Position numbers and translations under genes: made by a program
The notes under the pieces: model-generated
The model's input: only the letters and a program-made list of their open reading frames with translations
Databases searched by the model: none
Told to the model about the DNA's origin: nothing
Part shown: piece after piece, positions 48,262-64,000 of the stretch
How positions within the stretch are numbered: the stretch's first letter is position 1
How the letters are laid out: each line of letters opens with the position of its first letter
From: Flaccisagitta enflata
Lineage: Eukaryota; Chaetognatha; Sagittoidea; Aphragmophora
Direction: 5' to 3'
NCBI GenBank assembly: GCA_965153355.1
Contig: OZ231128.1
Span: 20,026,001-20,090,000, forward strand
Length of the DNA stretch: 64,000 nucleotides

Positions 48262-50190
48262 TACCTTAAAGTACCTTTAATCATCCATAAAAAAACGAAA
48301 TTTCAAAAAATGTGATGGATCGACCAACGGACCAACCAACACGGCAACTCCTAGAGTCGCGTGCGCGCGACTAAAAATGTCATGGGATGTCCACTAGCAG
48401 TTGCAGAATTCTGGTCAACATCAATTGAGCAGTGATCGAGAATTTGTCATTTTGTCTCAGAAAATGTCAGTAATGGCGGCTGTCGCCGTGAGGAAAAAAG
48501 TCGTAAACATTGGTGACTTTTCACCTAGATTTTGTCTTTAGTCACTGAAAATTTTTTATTTTATTAGGTCAAACCAAGAGTAATTGTATGTATTAATTGC
48601 ACTGAAAATCAGAGAAAAATAGGACTGAGCCCAATGAGCTAGATGAGCTACAGTGCTCAAAATCACTCAACTAGACAATCAGCTATGGTCACTGACATGC
48701 TTTCTTGTATTTACATGCTCCCATCAAAGTATTTATTTATCTTATTAAAAATCAGAAAAAAAAAAGACTGAGCTAGATGAGCACCCTCACAGATGAGCAG
48801 TTATGCTTACTGATATGCTTTTTGTATCTGCTTTCTATAACATGTATCACAATATTTATTCATTTATCACATTTAAAATAAAAAAAAGAAACTGAGTTAA
48901 ATGAGCTAGAATCCTCCAAAACACCCTCACAGATGAGCAGCTATGCTCATAAACATGTTTTCTTGTATTTGCATGCTCAAACAAACATAAATACACTCCT
49001 GTTTTGATCCTACTTAAAATCATAAAAAATCGAAAAAAAATTCAATTTGAATTTTTCGTAAATAAATCTTAAAAAATCATAAAGCGAAAAATATTTGTCG
49101 TAGAGCATTCTGCTTGGCGCCAAATGAAAGAGAATTATTAAATTTACTTACCCTATCAATTTCATTGGAGGGCTCATTCGGTCGGTGGAGATGCCCAACT
49201 TCTGTATAAGAAAATAAAAACCCTGTTTCTCTTGAATATGTCAAAAAGTCGAAGACTGACTTCGACTTTTTTCCCGATTAAGAACATCAATTACCGGAGC
49301 TTAAACTAGAATCATTTATCTATATTGAGGAACGCAATCGAAAGCAACCAAGATACATTGTATAAGAATGTCAGGCTTAGGCAGCTCAAGAATTAGGGCT
49401 TATTTCATTGAAGTATCTCAGGAGTATTTAAGTTTATATTATACAGGTACCTCAATCCTTTTTGCAAGGTTTTAGAAAATTTGTCTTAAAAATGTTGTAA
49501 AAAAAGTTTTGAATCTACCAGTTATCAATTTTCGCGTTCCGTGTGTGTGCCTGGATCCTCCTGATTTATTTCCTGGTGGCCTTTGAATTTTCTACTTCAT
49601 TTTCGAATCTTTTTTTTTTTCGTTTTTTTCTTTTGTTAATTTCAACGGTTTCACCGTGTCGGAGTTTTTGCAATTCGGCTGATGTCTGTTTCATTATTGC
49701 ATCTGAAACTTTATTTCTTCTCTGTTCCACTGAACTGTGGTGTCGGTTGTCTCATCCCGCGTAAATAAAGTATTTACTTAATCTACTATATCAACTTTCA
49801 TAACATTGCTCTAAGCGTATGTTGTTCTCGCATCTACATCCACCCATGTCTCTCATCCATATGAATCAATCGATCAATCAATCGGATCCATATGAATCAA
49901 TCGATCAATCAATCGGATTTTGCATCCTGTTTATGTGCATTCTTAGGCGACTCTCCTAGGTAAAAGCCCGTTCATGCAGCAGGTTTGCAGCACCCAATCG
50001 CGTTAGTATCTCAAAGAAACAATCGTCAGACAAGAGTAAATGAAAAACGTATTTTGAAACGTATAAATGAAACAGTCGAAACACGTTCATTTCTAAATGT
50101 AAACGAAACGCATGCATTTTGAATTTGTTTATAAACTGGTCAGAAGAAATCCCTCTCATCTATAATTCTGCAACAGCGATATCTCTTTTT

Positions 50191-50400
50191 AGTCGCATGC
50201 ACGCGACTCTACACCCCGCTTTGTCCGTCCGTCCGTCGGTCGGTCGGTCGGTCACATTTTACTTTTTTTATCAATTTTATTTCTATAAGTCATTTTAAGT
50301 CATTTTAGAGTATACTAAGTCATTCTGAGTCATTTTAAGTCATTCTAAGTCAATCTGTAAGTCTCGCACGCGACTTAAAGGTGTTGGCCTTGTTTTTTTT
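50191..50400 (-). mobile_element. Hairpin element, type A, reverse
   Basis: TTTTTAGTCGCATGCACGCG start and GCTTTGTCCGTCCGTCCGTC tract; the body is replaced by an AGTCATTTTA-type array; then CGCACGCGACTTAAAGG and GGCCTTGTTTT. Confidence 0.7.
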
Positions 50401-50490
50401 AAACGCGAATCACCTTCTCTTGCATCAATCAAATTCGACGGGGAGAGAGAAAAACTGAGTGCCTGAGCTCATCCTAGGCAGATAAACATC

Positions 50491-50700
50491 AACTGCAAAA
50501 CTCGGCTTGCCCAACTGGTTCTTCCTGAACGCAAAGATCGACGAAGAAATGCAACTGATGTTGTTGTTAAATCCCATAAATGTTTAGACATGCCTCTGGT
50601 GGCTGTCAACTATTCTTATCAGCAAGATATTGAAACTCTACGAGTGTGTCTCTCCATTCCAAAACGAGAAGATGATAATGTTAATGAAAGCTGCGTCTAG
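50491..50700 (+). CDS. Possible terminal exon, unknown gene or transposase remnant
   Basis: An open frame with no ATG, containing NCKTRLAQLVLPERKDRRRN, then LDMPLVAVNYSYQQDIETLR and a TAG at 50698-50700. Upstream sequence CCTAGGCAG could be an acceptor. The composition is protein-like and not repeat-derived, unlike neighbouring frames. I do not recognise the family and found no partner exons. Confidence 0.3.
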   Translation, partial: NCKTRLAQLVLPERKDRRRNATDVVVKSHKCLDMPLVAVNYSYQQDIETLRVCLSIPKREDDNVNESCV

Positions 50701-51445
50701 GAAGTAAGGTATGACTAGTGGAGCAATATACCGCACTATACCCAAACTAAAATGAATGGCCTAGTGAACTCTCACCCGCTGGCTAGTCTGTTAGAGGCTC
50801 TTTTACCGCTGCCATGACCTATATATCGTGTTGATGTTATTATCAGTTCTGTGTCATTACTTTGTCATTGCGTCATGATTATTATTGTCGTTGCTGTCAG
50901 GATTCGTAGCTGATGAATGTCGTTCATTGATTATTCATAGGTCGTTCAGCGGTGACGCACGTCTTTACGAATACACTATCATAAATATGTCATAACTCTA
51001 TCATAACTGAATCATACATTAAGAACTGACTTACGCGTGGCAGCTTCTCAATACGCGCATGACCCCTAGTCAGTTTCTGCAAATGTCTCAGTAAGAAAAC
51101 AATAAAGGTAGCGACACAATATTCCGAAATGCAATATCAAACTTCATCAAATTGAAAGAGTAATGTACAGGAATGATGTAAAGTGACATACGAATCAAAT
51201 ATTTATGTAAGACAGCATACAAACAAAATAATTCAGATCTCTTTTTCTTGCGATACCCTCGTTTGCCAGGCAAGAATTAAGTTGGCCTTTGTTCATGTCA
51301 GCTATCAAATGAGTCAAAAAAGGCCATAGTGGCCTAGATAGTGCTTACACGTTCACTGCGCATAATTGGTAGTAATTATAAGTTTCAGTGTGAGTGTTGC
51401 AGTGTGCGCACTCAGCAAACTTGGTTATGCAACGTGCATCCACTA

Positions 51446-57120
<5,675 letters not shown>

Positions 57121-57402
57121 ATCTTTGTGGTCGCTCACGCCGGAAGTCAATGACAAAATGACAAAACGACGTTGACGAAATGACGAAGATGAGGTTATCA
57201 AAAATAAAAGTGATGACAAAACGACGTTTATTAACCGATGGTCGCTGATGGCATCGATATTGGTTGATGAATTAAATAGAAAAAAGAAACCGACGAAATC
57301 TCTGCAGTAGTCGGCGATTTGACTTTTAGTTCAACAATTTTTTTCTATCTCTTCTTCGTGGAAGAGGTCATTCATTATTCGAAAGAAATATAGATTTGTT
57401 TA

Positions 57403-57725
57403 ATGGTCGATTTGGACCCAATTTATAGGAAAATCCACCGGGAATCGCGCGGCGTGGTCACTGTCATCGTCGTCGTCGTCGGCATCGGCTCCATCGTCAT
57501 CGTCGCCGTTATCATCATCGTAACTGTCGTCGTCATCGTCGTTTATGCTTTTTCGATTTTGTTACCATCGGAGTTACGTTTTGATGGATATCGGAAGAGA
57601 ACTTGAGTTCGTCCTTTTATTCGTCGTCGTCCTTATATTCGTCGTCGTCGTTGGCGTCATCGTCGTCGTCTTCATCGTCGTCGTCGCAGTACTTGTTAGG
57701 CTTCGCTTCGGTGTCATTGACCTGA
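57403..57725. repeat. (GTC/ATC)n low-complexity tract
   Basis: Two GTCGTC/ATCGTC blocks (57455-57545, 57620-57695). On the minus strand they read as poly-Asp. See the possible exon at 57617-57721. Confidence 0.8.
57617..57721 (-). CDS. Possible last exon with acidic tail, upstream minus-strand gene
   Basis: The acceptor TATCATTTCAG at 57722 is followed by VNDTEAKPNKYC, poly-Asp/Glu and DDDE-stop (34 codons). Acidic tails ending this way are common in real proteins, but the tract is a (GAC)n repeat. A second Asp-rich minus frame ends at about 57403. No upstream exons were recognised. Confidence 0.3.
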   Translation of the reverse strand, partial: VNDTEAKPNKYCDDDDEDDDDDANDDDEYKDDDE

Positions 57726-57862
57726 AATGATAACAGAAAATTAAAAAATCAATTCTGAAATGCCACAACAACACTCTACTAGTTAGTCCATGAAATGCCT
57801 GTGCACAAAGCATAAAAAGTACCGTATTTTTTCTAATTACCGCCCGGGCGCTTTTGAAATAA

Positions 57863-58018
57863 AACAAGGTCGGGTACACGGCCACCAGTTGCGGACGGGT
57901 GGGCAGGGGCGGAAATGCGCGTTTTTACCACTTTTCAAAAATGAGCGTGACGGACCGACGGACCGACGGATGGACGGACAAAGCCTCTTATAGAGTTGCG
58001 TGTCCGCAACTAAAAAAA
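57863..58018 (+). mobile_element. Hairpin element, type B, reference copy
   Basis: Head AACAAGGTCGGGTACACGGC; box AGTTGCGGAC at 57887-57896; GTGGGCAGGGGCGGAAATGC; (CGGAC)n; AAGCCTCTTATAGAG; terminal hairpin with arm GTCCGCAACT at 58002-58011, the exact complement of the box; then an A run. Confidence 0.85.
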
Positions 58019-58084
58019 AACATGGTCATATTACACTCAAGTTAGCGCCCCCTTTTGATTAGAAAATACTTTGTTATTTTGTGT

Positions 58085-58264
58085 TTTTAGTTGCGGACAC
58101 GCTTTGTCCGTCCGTCGGTCGGTCGGTCGGTCGGTGGGTCGGTTGGTTGGTTGGTTGGTTGGTCAGTTGGTCGGTCCGTCACACTCGAGTTGAAAAGTAG
58201 GAAAACGTGCATTTCCGCCCCTGCCCACCCGTCCGCAACTGGTGGCCGTGTATCCGGCCTTGTT
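58085..58264 (-). mobile_element. Hairpin element, type B, reverse
   Basis: TTTTAGTTGCGGACACG, a (GGTC)(GGTT)n tract, GTTGAAAAGTAGG, GTCCGCAACTGGTGGCCG and ATCCGGCCTTGTTC. Its terminal hairpin has lost one arm. Confidence 0.75.
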
Positions 58265-58682
58265 CATAATGAACGCCACTGAAAATATTAGAAATTTAAA
58301 GTCAATTTAGCTCTTTTAGATTGATTGACGTCATTTTATCACACACCCTCTACCCTCACCGTTCCCACGGATGTTTACTAGCGTTAGGTAGGGCAAATGA
58401 TGACAGTGACGAAACACATCATGTGATCTATACAGGCTTATGGTTGTATCCTGTTTCTGAATTGGAAGTATCTCGACCAACAAGAGAAAGGGGATCGAGT
58501 TTGGTCTGAGGAGAAGGAGTATGTTGCCCCCTGCTAATCATATCAAAATTGGTCTGATGATAGGAAGTGTGTTGCCCCCTGCCAATCATATCGATATTAC
58601 TCACACATCTTTAATCTTTTGATTTTGAAGACCACTTTGATTCAAAGTTTTGAATAGTTATAAATGTTGATTTTCTCTTAGA

Positions 58683-58822
58683 TTTTTAGTTGCGGACACG
58701 CGACTCTAAAAGCCACTTTTCGGTCCGTCCGTCCGTCTGTCTGTCACAAAGTTGTTTTTCGAGGTTTTCCGCTCCAGCCCACCCGTCCGCGACTAATGCG
58801 GTCGTGTATACGGCCTTGTTTT
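58683..58822 (-). mobile_element. Hairpin element, A/B intermediate
   Basis: AGTTGCGGACACGCGACT terminal hairpin and box GTCCGCGACT. The same outline as 3411-3546 (GTTGTTTTTCGAGGTTTT body). Confidence 0.7.
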
Positions 58823-59389
58823 TTTACATGCTACCGGATCATACCGGATCATATCATGACATTCCAAAGACCAAGGTGGAACGAGGCAAATTACCTTTAA
58901 TCCCAGTATCAAATTGGCCAAGTTATGATTTGATTATCGCGATAAAAGAAATAAAATCTTGGAAATCGATTTCTCCTTGTTTGTTAGGAAAATACTGTGA
59001 ATCGAATTCCATTCCCCTTTCTTAAGAAATTTTGGCGCAATAAAATACTCGAGTTAGTTTTCATGAAGATACAAAATGTGTTTTTTTTTTTCAAATGCAA
59101 CATCATATGACAGCATAACTCAAGAACCAGTAAAGATAACCAATTCTGAAAAAAACCTGGAAGAGTATGTTCTTGCTTTTATTATTGCCAAATTTTGGCT
59201 ATAGATATAAAGTTGTTGAGCCTAAATCTGCAATCGAGGACAATTTGTAAATAATTGGGCAAGGGCGGAAACGCGATTTTTCACACATTGCGGACCAATC
59301 AAAGGATAAACGTACGGTCTGACGAAGGAAGAGTTGAAAAGGTGATCCCTTGAGTCTATTTATTCGCCCTTGCATTTGATCTGTTCTGT

Positions 59390-59590
59390 TTTTAGTCGCG
59401 TGCACGCGACTCTACAACCCGCTTTGTCCGTCGGTTGGTCGGTTGGCTGGTCGGTCGGTCGGTCACACTTTACTTTTTTTATGATTTTATTTCTTTGACC
59501 TCACTGCTCCTGCCCAAATGATCTGGTGACCTTTAATATAGCCTCTGCCCACCCGCACGCGACTTCGGTAGCCGTGTATCCGGCCTTGTT
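59390..59590 (-). mobile_element. Hairpin element, type A, reverse, full length
   Basis: AGTCGCGTGCACGCGACT hairpin (perfect), CCGCTTTGTCCGTCGG tract, CACTGCTCCTGCCCAAATGA, box GCACGCGACT, GTAGCCGTGTATCCGGCCTT. Confidence 0.8.
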
Positions 59591-59777
59591 CTCATTCAGT
59601 CGGATGCCTTGTTTGTTTATTTGTTGTGTTTTGTTTTTCTCATTCAGTTGGATGCCTTGACGCCGCAAATGCAAAGTTTGAACACGGACCAAGACGCGAA
59701 AAAGAGCAGAAGCCAGGCCTTAAGAGGAATGTGGAAAACAGCTTTCAAAATGGCAAAGGTAAGCCAAAAAGGCCTTA

Positions 59778-60540
59778 CCCTGTAATCAATAGCAACTGAT
59801 ACCAGCAAAACCTTTATTGTGCCTAAAGTATTCACTTTTGAAAATTCAGATTAGTTTTGTCTGAAAACACATTACCTACCATTTATTTACACAAAATTTT
59901 ATAGCAGTGGCTCTAGCGGTTTAGCTTCCACGTAGATTTAAGTAAAGATGTGATTTACCCCTTGTGAGATTTCTGAAAATATTGATAACTGACCTCTGTA
60001 GCTTTAAATCAATGTTATTTTGTTACAAATCAATCCAAAATGACCAGATTGGTCTTAAAAGTAAGATATTAGTCTCAGCTTACGCATTTCTAAAAAAACA
60101 TACCAAAATACAGAAATTCATTGAACAACTCTAATTTTTTTCTCTGATTTTTCCTGTTTGAGCAGGTTTTGTGTCACATCATTGGTTATTTTGAACCTAA
60201 ATCTCCATAGAAACGGCAAAAAATCAAAAATTAAGCAACAGAAGGGTTGACAACCTCTCAATTATAAACAATCAGATAGTTTTTATGAATCAGTGTGAAG
60301 ATTACAAGGAAATATTCATGTAAACGTGCTTATAAACATATTTTTTTGGCAAAAATTCTCATATTTTAATCAAATTTTGAAATTACATGAAAGCTAAACC
60401 ATTGAAGCCAGTGATTTGAAATTTTCCATGAACAAATGGTAGGTAATATGCTTTCAGACAGAACCAGTCCAAATTTCTCAAAATGAATACTTTAGACCAG
60501 ATAAAGGTTTTACTGGTATCAGTTGCTTTTGATTGCAGGG
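59778..60540. mobile_element. TA-flanked foldback element in a 55-bp tandem array
   Basis: CCCTGTAATCAATAGCAACT at the left, inverted at the right as AGTTGCTTTTGATTGCAGGG, with TA on both sides. The 55-bp tandem unit stands on both sides, so the insertion boundary is clear. Confidence 0.7.
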
Positions 60541-60859
60541 TAGGAGGCATGCGGAAAACAGCTTTCAAAATGGCAAAGGTAAGCCAAGAAGACCTAGAGA
60601 GGAATGTGGAAAACAGCTTTCAAAATGGCAAAGGTAGGCCAAAAAGGCCTTAAGAGGAATGTGGAAAACAGCTTTCAAAATGGCAAAGGTAAGCCAAAAA
60701 AAGCCCTAAGAGGAATGTGGAAAACAGCTTTCATAATGGCAAAGGGAGGCCAAAAAGGCCTTAAGAGAAATGTGGAAAACAGCTTTTAAAATGGCAAAGG
60801 TAAGCCAAAAAGGCCTAAGAGGAATGTGGAAAACAGCTTTCAAAATGGCAAAGGTAAGC

Positions 60860-60999
60860 CAACAAGGCCGGATACACGGCCATCAGTTGCGGACGGGTGG
60901 GCAGGGGCGGAAATGCGCGTTTTCCCACTTTTCGAATCGATGGTTACGGACCGACGGACAGACGGACGGACGGACGGAGGGACGGACAATGCCTCTTAT
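60860..60999 (+). mobile_element. Hairpin element, type B, inserted in the 55-bp array
   Basis: Head ACAAGGCCGGATACACGGCC, box AGTTGCGGAC, CGGAC tract, AATGCCTCTTATAG, then array sequence resumes. The terminal hairpin is missing, so this copy is 3' truncated or joined by deletion. Confidence 0.75.
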
Positions 61000-61559
61000 A
61001 GAAAACAGCTTTCATAATGGCAAAGGGAGGCCAAAAAGGCCTTAAGAGGAATGTGGAAAACAGCTTTCAAAATGGCAAAGGTAAGCCGAAAAGGCCTAAA
61101 GAGGAATGTGGATTGTGGAAAACAGCAATCAAAATGGCAAAGGTAAGCCTTAAGAGGACTGTGGAAAACAGCTTTCACAATGACAAAGGTAAGCCTAGAA
61201 GACGCTAAGTCGCGAAATACATATAGTTACACCCCGCCAGGGACAGGGTACGGCAAAGTGCCCAAGCACGCAAGCAGTGCGACAGGAATTAAACATATTA
61301 AACAACACGGTATCTGGATGGTAACGCCAGGCCCAAGGTGAATCACTAACCCAGGGATGGTGTCCAGGCTGCTCTCATGGTTGGTACCGACTAATATCCG
61401 CCAAAAAACAAATAATCGTTAGAGCGCTTTTGGAGAAAACTCGAGTTTTTTCCCTCAAAAAAGCATTTTAAGTCCAGAAATGGCAAAAATGAAAAAAAAA
61501 TCATTTTTTCCACTCTTTTGTACTCAAGTGGTACACTGGCTCATAGGTTGTAGTCACAT

Positions 61560-62005
61560 AGTGTGGGGGAAGACGTGCAGATGGATAACGGGGGTTTAGG
61601 ACCCTTAGGGGCCCTCACAGGGGCCCCCAGGGGCTCAAAAATGCCAACTTGGCCCAAAGATTAAAGAAACACTTTGTTTTCTGCCCTGTAGTACTCCAGT
61701 GCTATCTGTCAATCTCGTCTAGTGTGATGGGACATTTGCAGATGGAAAACGAGGGTTTGGGACCCCTAAGGGCCCCCTAAAGGCCTTCCAAGGGCTTAAA
61801 ACAGGATAAATGGCCCCAAGATTAAAGAAAATACTTACTTTTCTGCCCTTTAGTATCCCAGTGATGCACCTACTTGTCAGTCATTCTTATCCAGTGTCTC
61901 AGGAGATGTGCGCATGGAAAAAGGGTGTTTGGGACCCTCTGGGGTCCACCTCAGCCCCTAGGCACTAAAAAAAGGTCAAAATGGCCCTAAGAATCTTAAG
62001 ATTGA
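61560..62005. repeat. About 140-bp tandem units (GGGTTTGGGACCCCT)
   Basis: Three to four degenerate units: GATGGAAAACGAGGGTTTGG, GACCCCTAAGGGCCCCC, AATGGCCC-AAGATTAAAG, TTCTGCCCTTTAGTA. Further units at 62560-62820. Confidence 0.75.
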
Positions 62006-62009
62006 AAAT

Positions 62010-64000
62010 AAAAGCCCCTTTGGGCAGCGGCCCTAAGGGGACGGGTCCTGTAGAACACAGGGAACACAGCGGACCGTGGTGCTCGTCCGTCGCCGAGGGT
62101 TATTCGTCTCCCAGGCCTCCATTCCTTCTGCCCTTCGGTCCCCTGCCTTCTCAGGCCTGAAATCTACCCTCTCAGGCCTTGAATCTGCCCTCTCAGGACT
62201 GAAATTTGCCCTTTCAGGCGTGAAACCTGTCCTCTCAGGCTTTGAATCTGCCCTTTCAGGCCTGAAATCTACCCTCACAGATTCAAGGCCTGAGTGGACA
62301 GATTTCAGGCCTGAGAGGGCAGATTCAAAGCCTGAGAGGACAGGTTTCAGGCCTGAGAGGGCCGGGGGGGGTGGCGGACAGATTGATGGACGGACGGACG
62401 GATAGACGGACGGACAAACGAAAGTCCCCTGTGTTCTACAGGACTTTGTCCCCTTCGAGGCCGCTGCCCTGCCTCTCATTCCGATTTATAACCATGCAAA
62501 GCAGGGCAACGGGTATCGCTGACCACATATTGCCCTTGGGCGACCTGTTCAGTACTACAGTGGTACCAGTCATTCCCATCTGGTGTGGTGGGAGATGCGC
62601 AGTTGGATAACAAGGGTTTGGGACCCCTAGCGGGCCCTAGGCCTAAAGGCCCCAGGCCTCAAGGACTTTCCAGAGCTTAAAACAGGCTTAAATGGCCCAA
62701 GGATTGAAAAAAAAAGCTTAATTGCCCTGCCGTACTCTGATCTACGAGTTATTCTAATCTAATGTGGTGGGAAACATGCATGTGAATGAAGAGGGTTTGA
62801 GACCCCTTGGGATCCCAGGAACAAAAAGAAACAGGTCGCCCAAGGGCAATACGTGGTCAGCGATACCCGTTGCCCTGCTTTGCATGGATGTAAATTGGAA
62901 TGGGAGGGAGGGCAGCGGCCTTGAAGGGGATGAAGTCCTGTAGAACACAGGGGACTTTCGTTTGTCTGTCTGTCTGTCCGTCCGCCCCCCCCCTCTCAGG
63001 CCTGCCCTCTTAGGCCTAAAATCTGCCTTCTCAGGCCTGAAATCTGCCTTCTCAGGCCTTGAATCTGTAAGGGCAGATTCAGGGCTGAGAAGGCAGATTC
63101 AAGGCCTGAGAGGACAGGTGTCAGGCCTGAAAGGGTAAATTTCAGGCCTGAGAGGGCAGATTTCAGGCCTGAGAAGGCAGAGTTTTAGGCCTAACAGGTC
63201 GCCCAAGGGCAATATGTGGTCAGCGATACCCATTGCCCTGCTTTGAGTGATTGTGAATTAGAGTGAGGGGAAGCAGGGCAGCAGCCTCGAAGGGGACGAA
63301 GTCCTGTAGAACACAGGGGGACTTTCGTTCGTCCTGCCTGCAGAAGTGGATGAGATGCGATAGAGGGCTGACTGAAGGCCTTCTAGAGCCTAGACTGAGG
63401 TCTAAGAAGGCTGCTGCCAATTGGAAGATGGGAGGGCTGACGTGAGGCGTAAGAGAGCTGGATTGAGACTTGAAAGGTCAGAGGACTGATTTGAAGCCTG
63501 AGAGCAATAAATTGAGGCTTAGATAGCTGTTTTGAGGCCTGAGGGGCCAAGTTTGAGGCCTCTGAGGCCAGGTTTGAGTCCTGAAGATTTGGATTTGAGG
63601 CCTAAGAAGCCAAATTTGGGGCCTGAGAGGCCAGGTTGGAGGCCTGAGAGGTTGGATCTAAGGCCTGGAAGGCTGTATTTGAGGCCTGAGAGGCTTGATT
63701 TGAGGCCTGAGAGGTTTGATTTGAGGCCTGAGAGGCCAGATTTGGGGTCTCAGAGGCCATATTTGAGGTCTCAAAGGCCAGATTTGAGGCCTAAGGAGCC
63801 TGATGGGGGGGACGCATGGACAAACGAACGAACGGACGGACGGACGAACGAAAGTCCCCCTGTGTTCTACAGGACTTCGTCCCCTTCGGGGCCGCTGCCC
63901 AAAAAGTCGCCCAAGGGCAATATGCGGTCAGCGATACCCGTTGCCCTGCTTTGAGTGATTGTGAATTGGAGTGAGGGGAAGCAGGGCAGCGGCCCACAGT
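62010..64000. repeat. Minisatellite-bearing elements with CTGTAGAACACAGGG head
   Basis: At least three copies. Each has GGGCAGCGGCC-AAGGGGAC, TCCTGTAGAACACAGGG, GACTTTCGTTCGTCCG, then 20-bp AGGCCTGAAATCTGCCCTCT units, partly as inverted arms, and AGGTCGCCCAAGGGCAATA with GCGATACCCGTTGCCCTGC. Confidence 0.8.

Larger units (their letters stand above)
59722..61205. repeat. 55-bp tandem array with a donor-like core
   Basis: About 11 units of GAGGAATGTGGAAAACAGC, TTTCAAAATGGCAAAGGTAA, GCCAAAAAGGCCTTAA. Broken by the foldback element (59778-60540) and by a type B hairpin element (60860-60999). Confidence 0.85.
57726..64000. other. Repeat-dominated end of window
   Basis: Hairpin elements at 57863, 58085, 58683 and 59390, a 55-bp tandem array, about 140-bp tandem units and minisatellite elements. 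No exon can be supported. Frames of 60-150 codons here are repeat shadows. Confidence 0.65.

Noticed and set aside
62033-63997. ORFs of 66-148 codons with repeated GLKSALSGLES or RPERPDLRPER
   Set aside because: They are translations of 20-bp units in both strands, with no splice or start support.

Overview
The window is nuclear DNA from an intron-rich eukaryote that builds motile cilia or flagella. Two split genes can be reconstructed by splice sites and reading-frame phase. I cannot name the species. A multi-exon cytosolic-type sulfotransferase, a CFAP44 orthologue and TTAGGG-like repeats in an intron fit a metazoan or close relative better than a plant or fungus, but this is a weak inference.

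Region 1 (about 2.3-39.1 kb, + strand) is the 3' part of a CFAP44 (WDR52) gene: 26 exons, about 5.0 kb of coding sequence and roughly 1,670 codons, ending at a TGA at 39086-39088. The first exons encode the end of the WD40 half; the rest encode acidic segments and a long charged coiled-coil half. The 5' exons lie upstream of the window. CFAP44 is known to act with CFAP43 in the axonemal tether complex that holds inner dynein arm I1/f.

Region 2 (39.1-51.4 kb) is intergenic and made mostly of transposon remnants, minisatellites and AT-rich sequence, with one possible coding exon near 50.5-50.7 kb.

Region 3 (51.4-57.1 kb, - strand) is a complete-looking seven-exon sulfotransferase gene. Every junction keeps phase. 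The PAPS-binding loop (YPKCGNHW), the catalytic-histidine block (HTHLP) and the 3'-phosphate block (R-x7-S) are all present. It carries a Ser-rich Cys/His insert and a poly-Asn/acidic C-terminal extension.

Region 4 (57.1-64.0 kb) is repeats: a 55-bp tandem array invaded by two different elements, about 140-bp tandem units, and minisatellite-bearing elements.

The DNA around the genes is the unusual part. Long (GA/CT)n, (GT/CA)n and (GAT)n tracts abut splice sites and in places seem to enter exons. At least eight transposon insertions can be delimited exactly by target-site duplications, including two hAT-type insertions inside one older repeat. About two dozen copies of one structured, non-coding repeat superfamily are scattered on both strands. 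Its terminal hairpin and a distant internal box stay complementary although their sequences differ between subfamilies. That covariation is the most likely undescribed system here.
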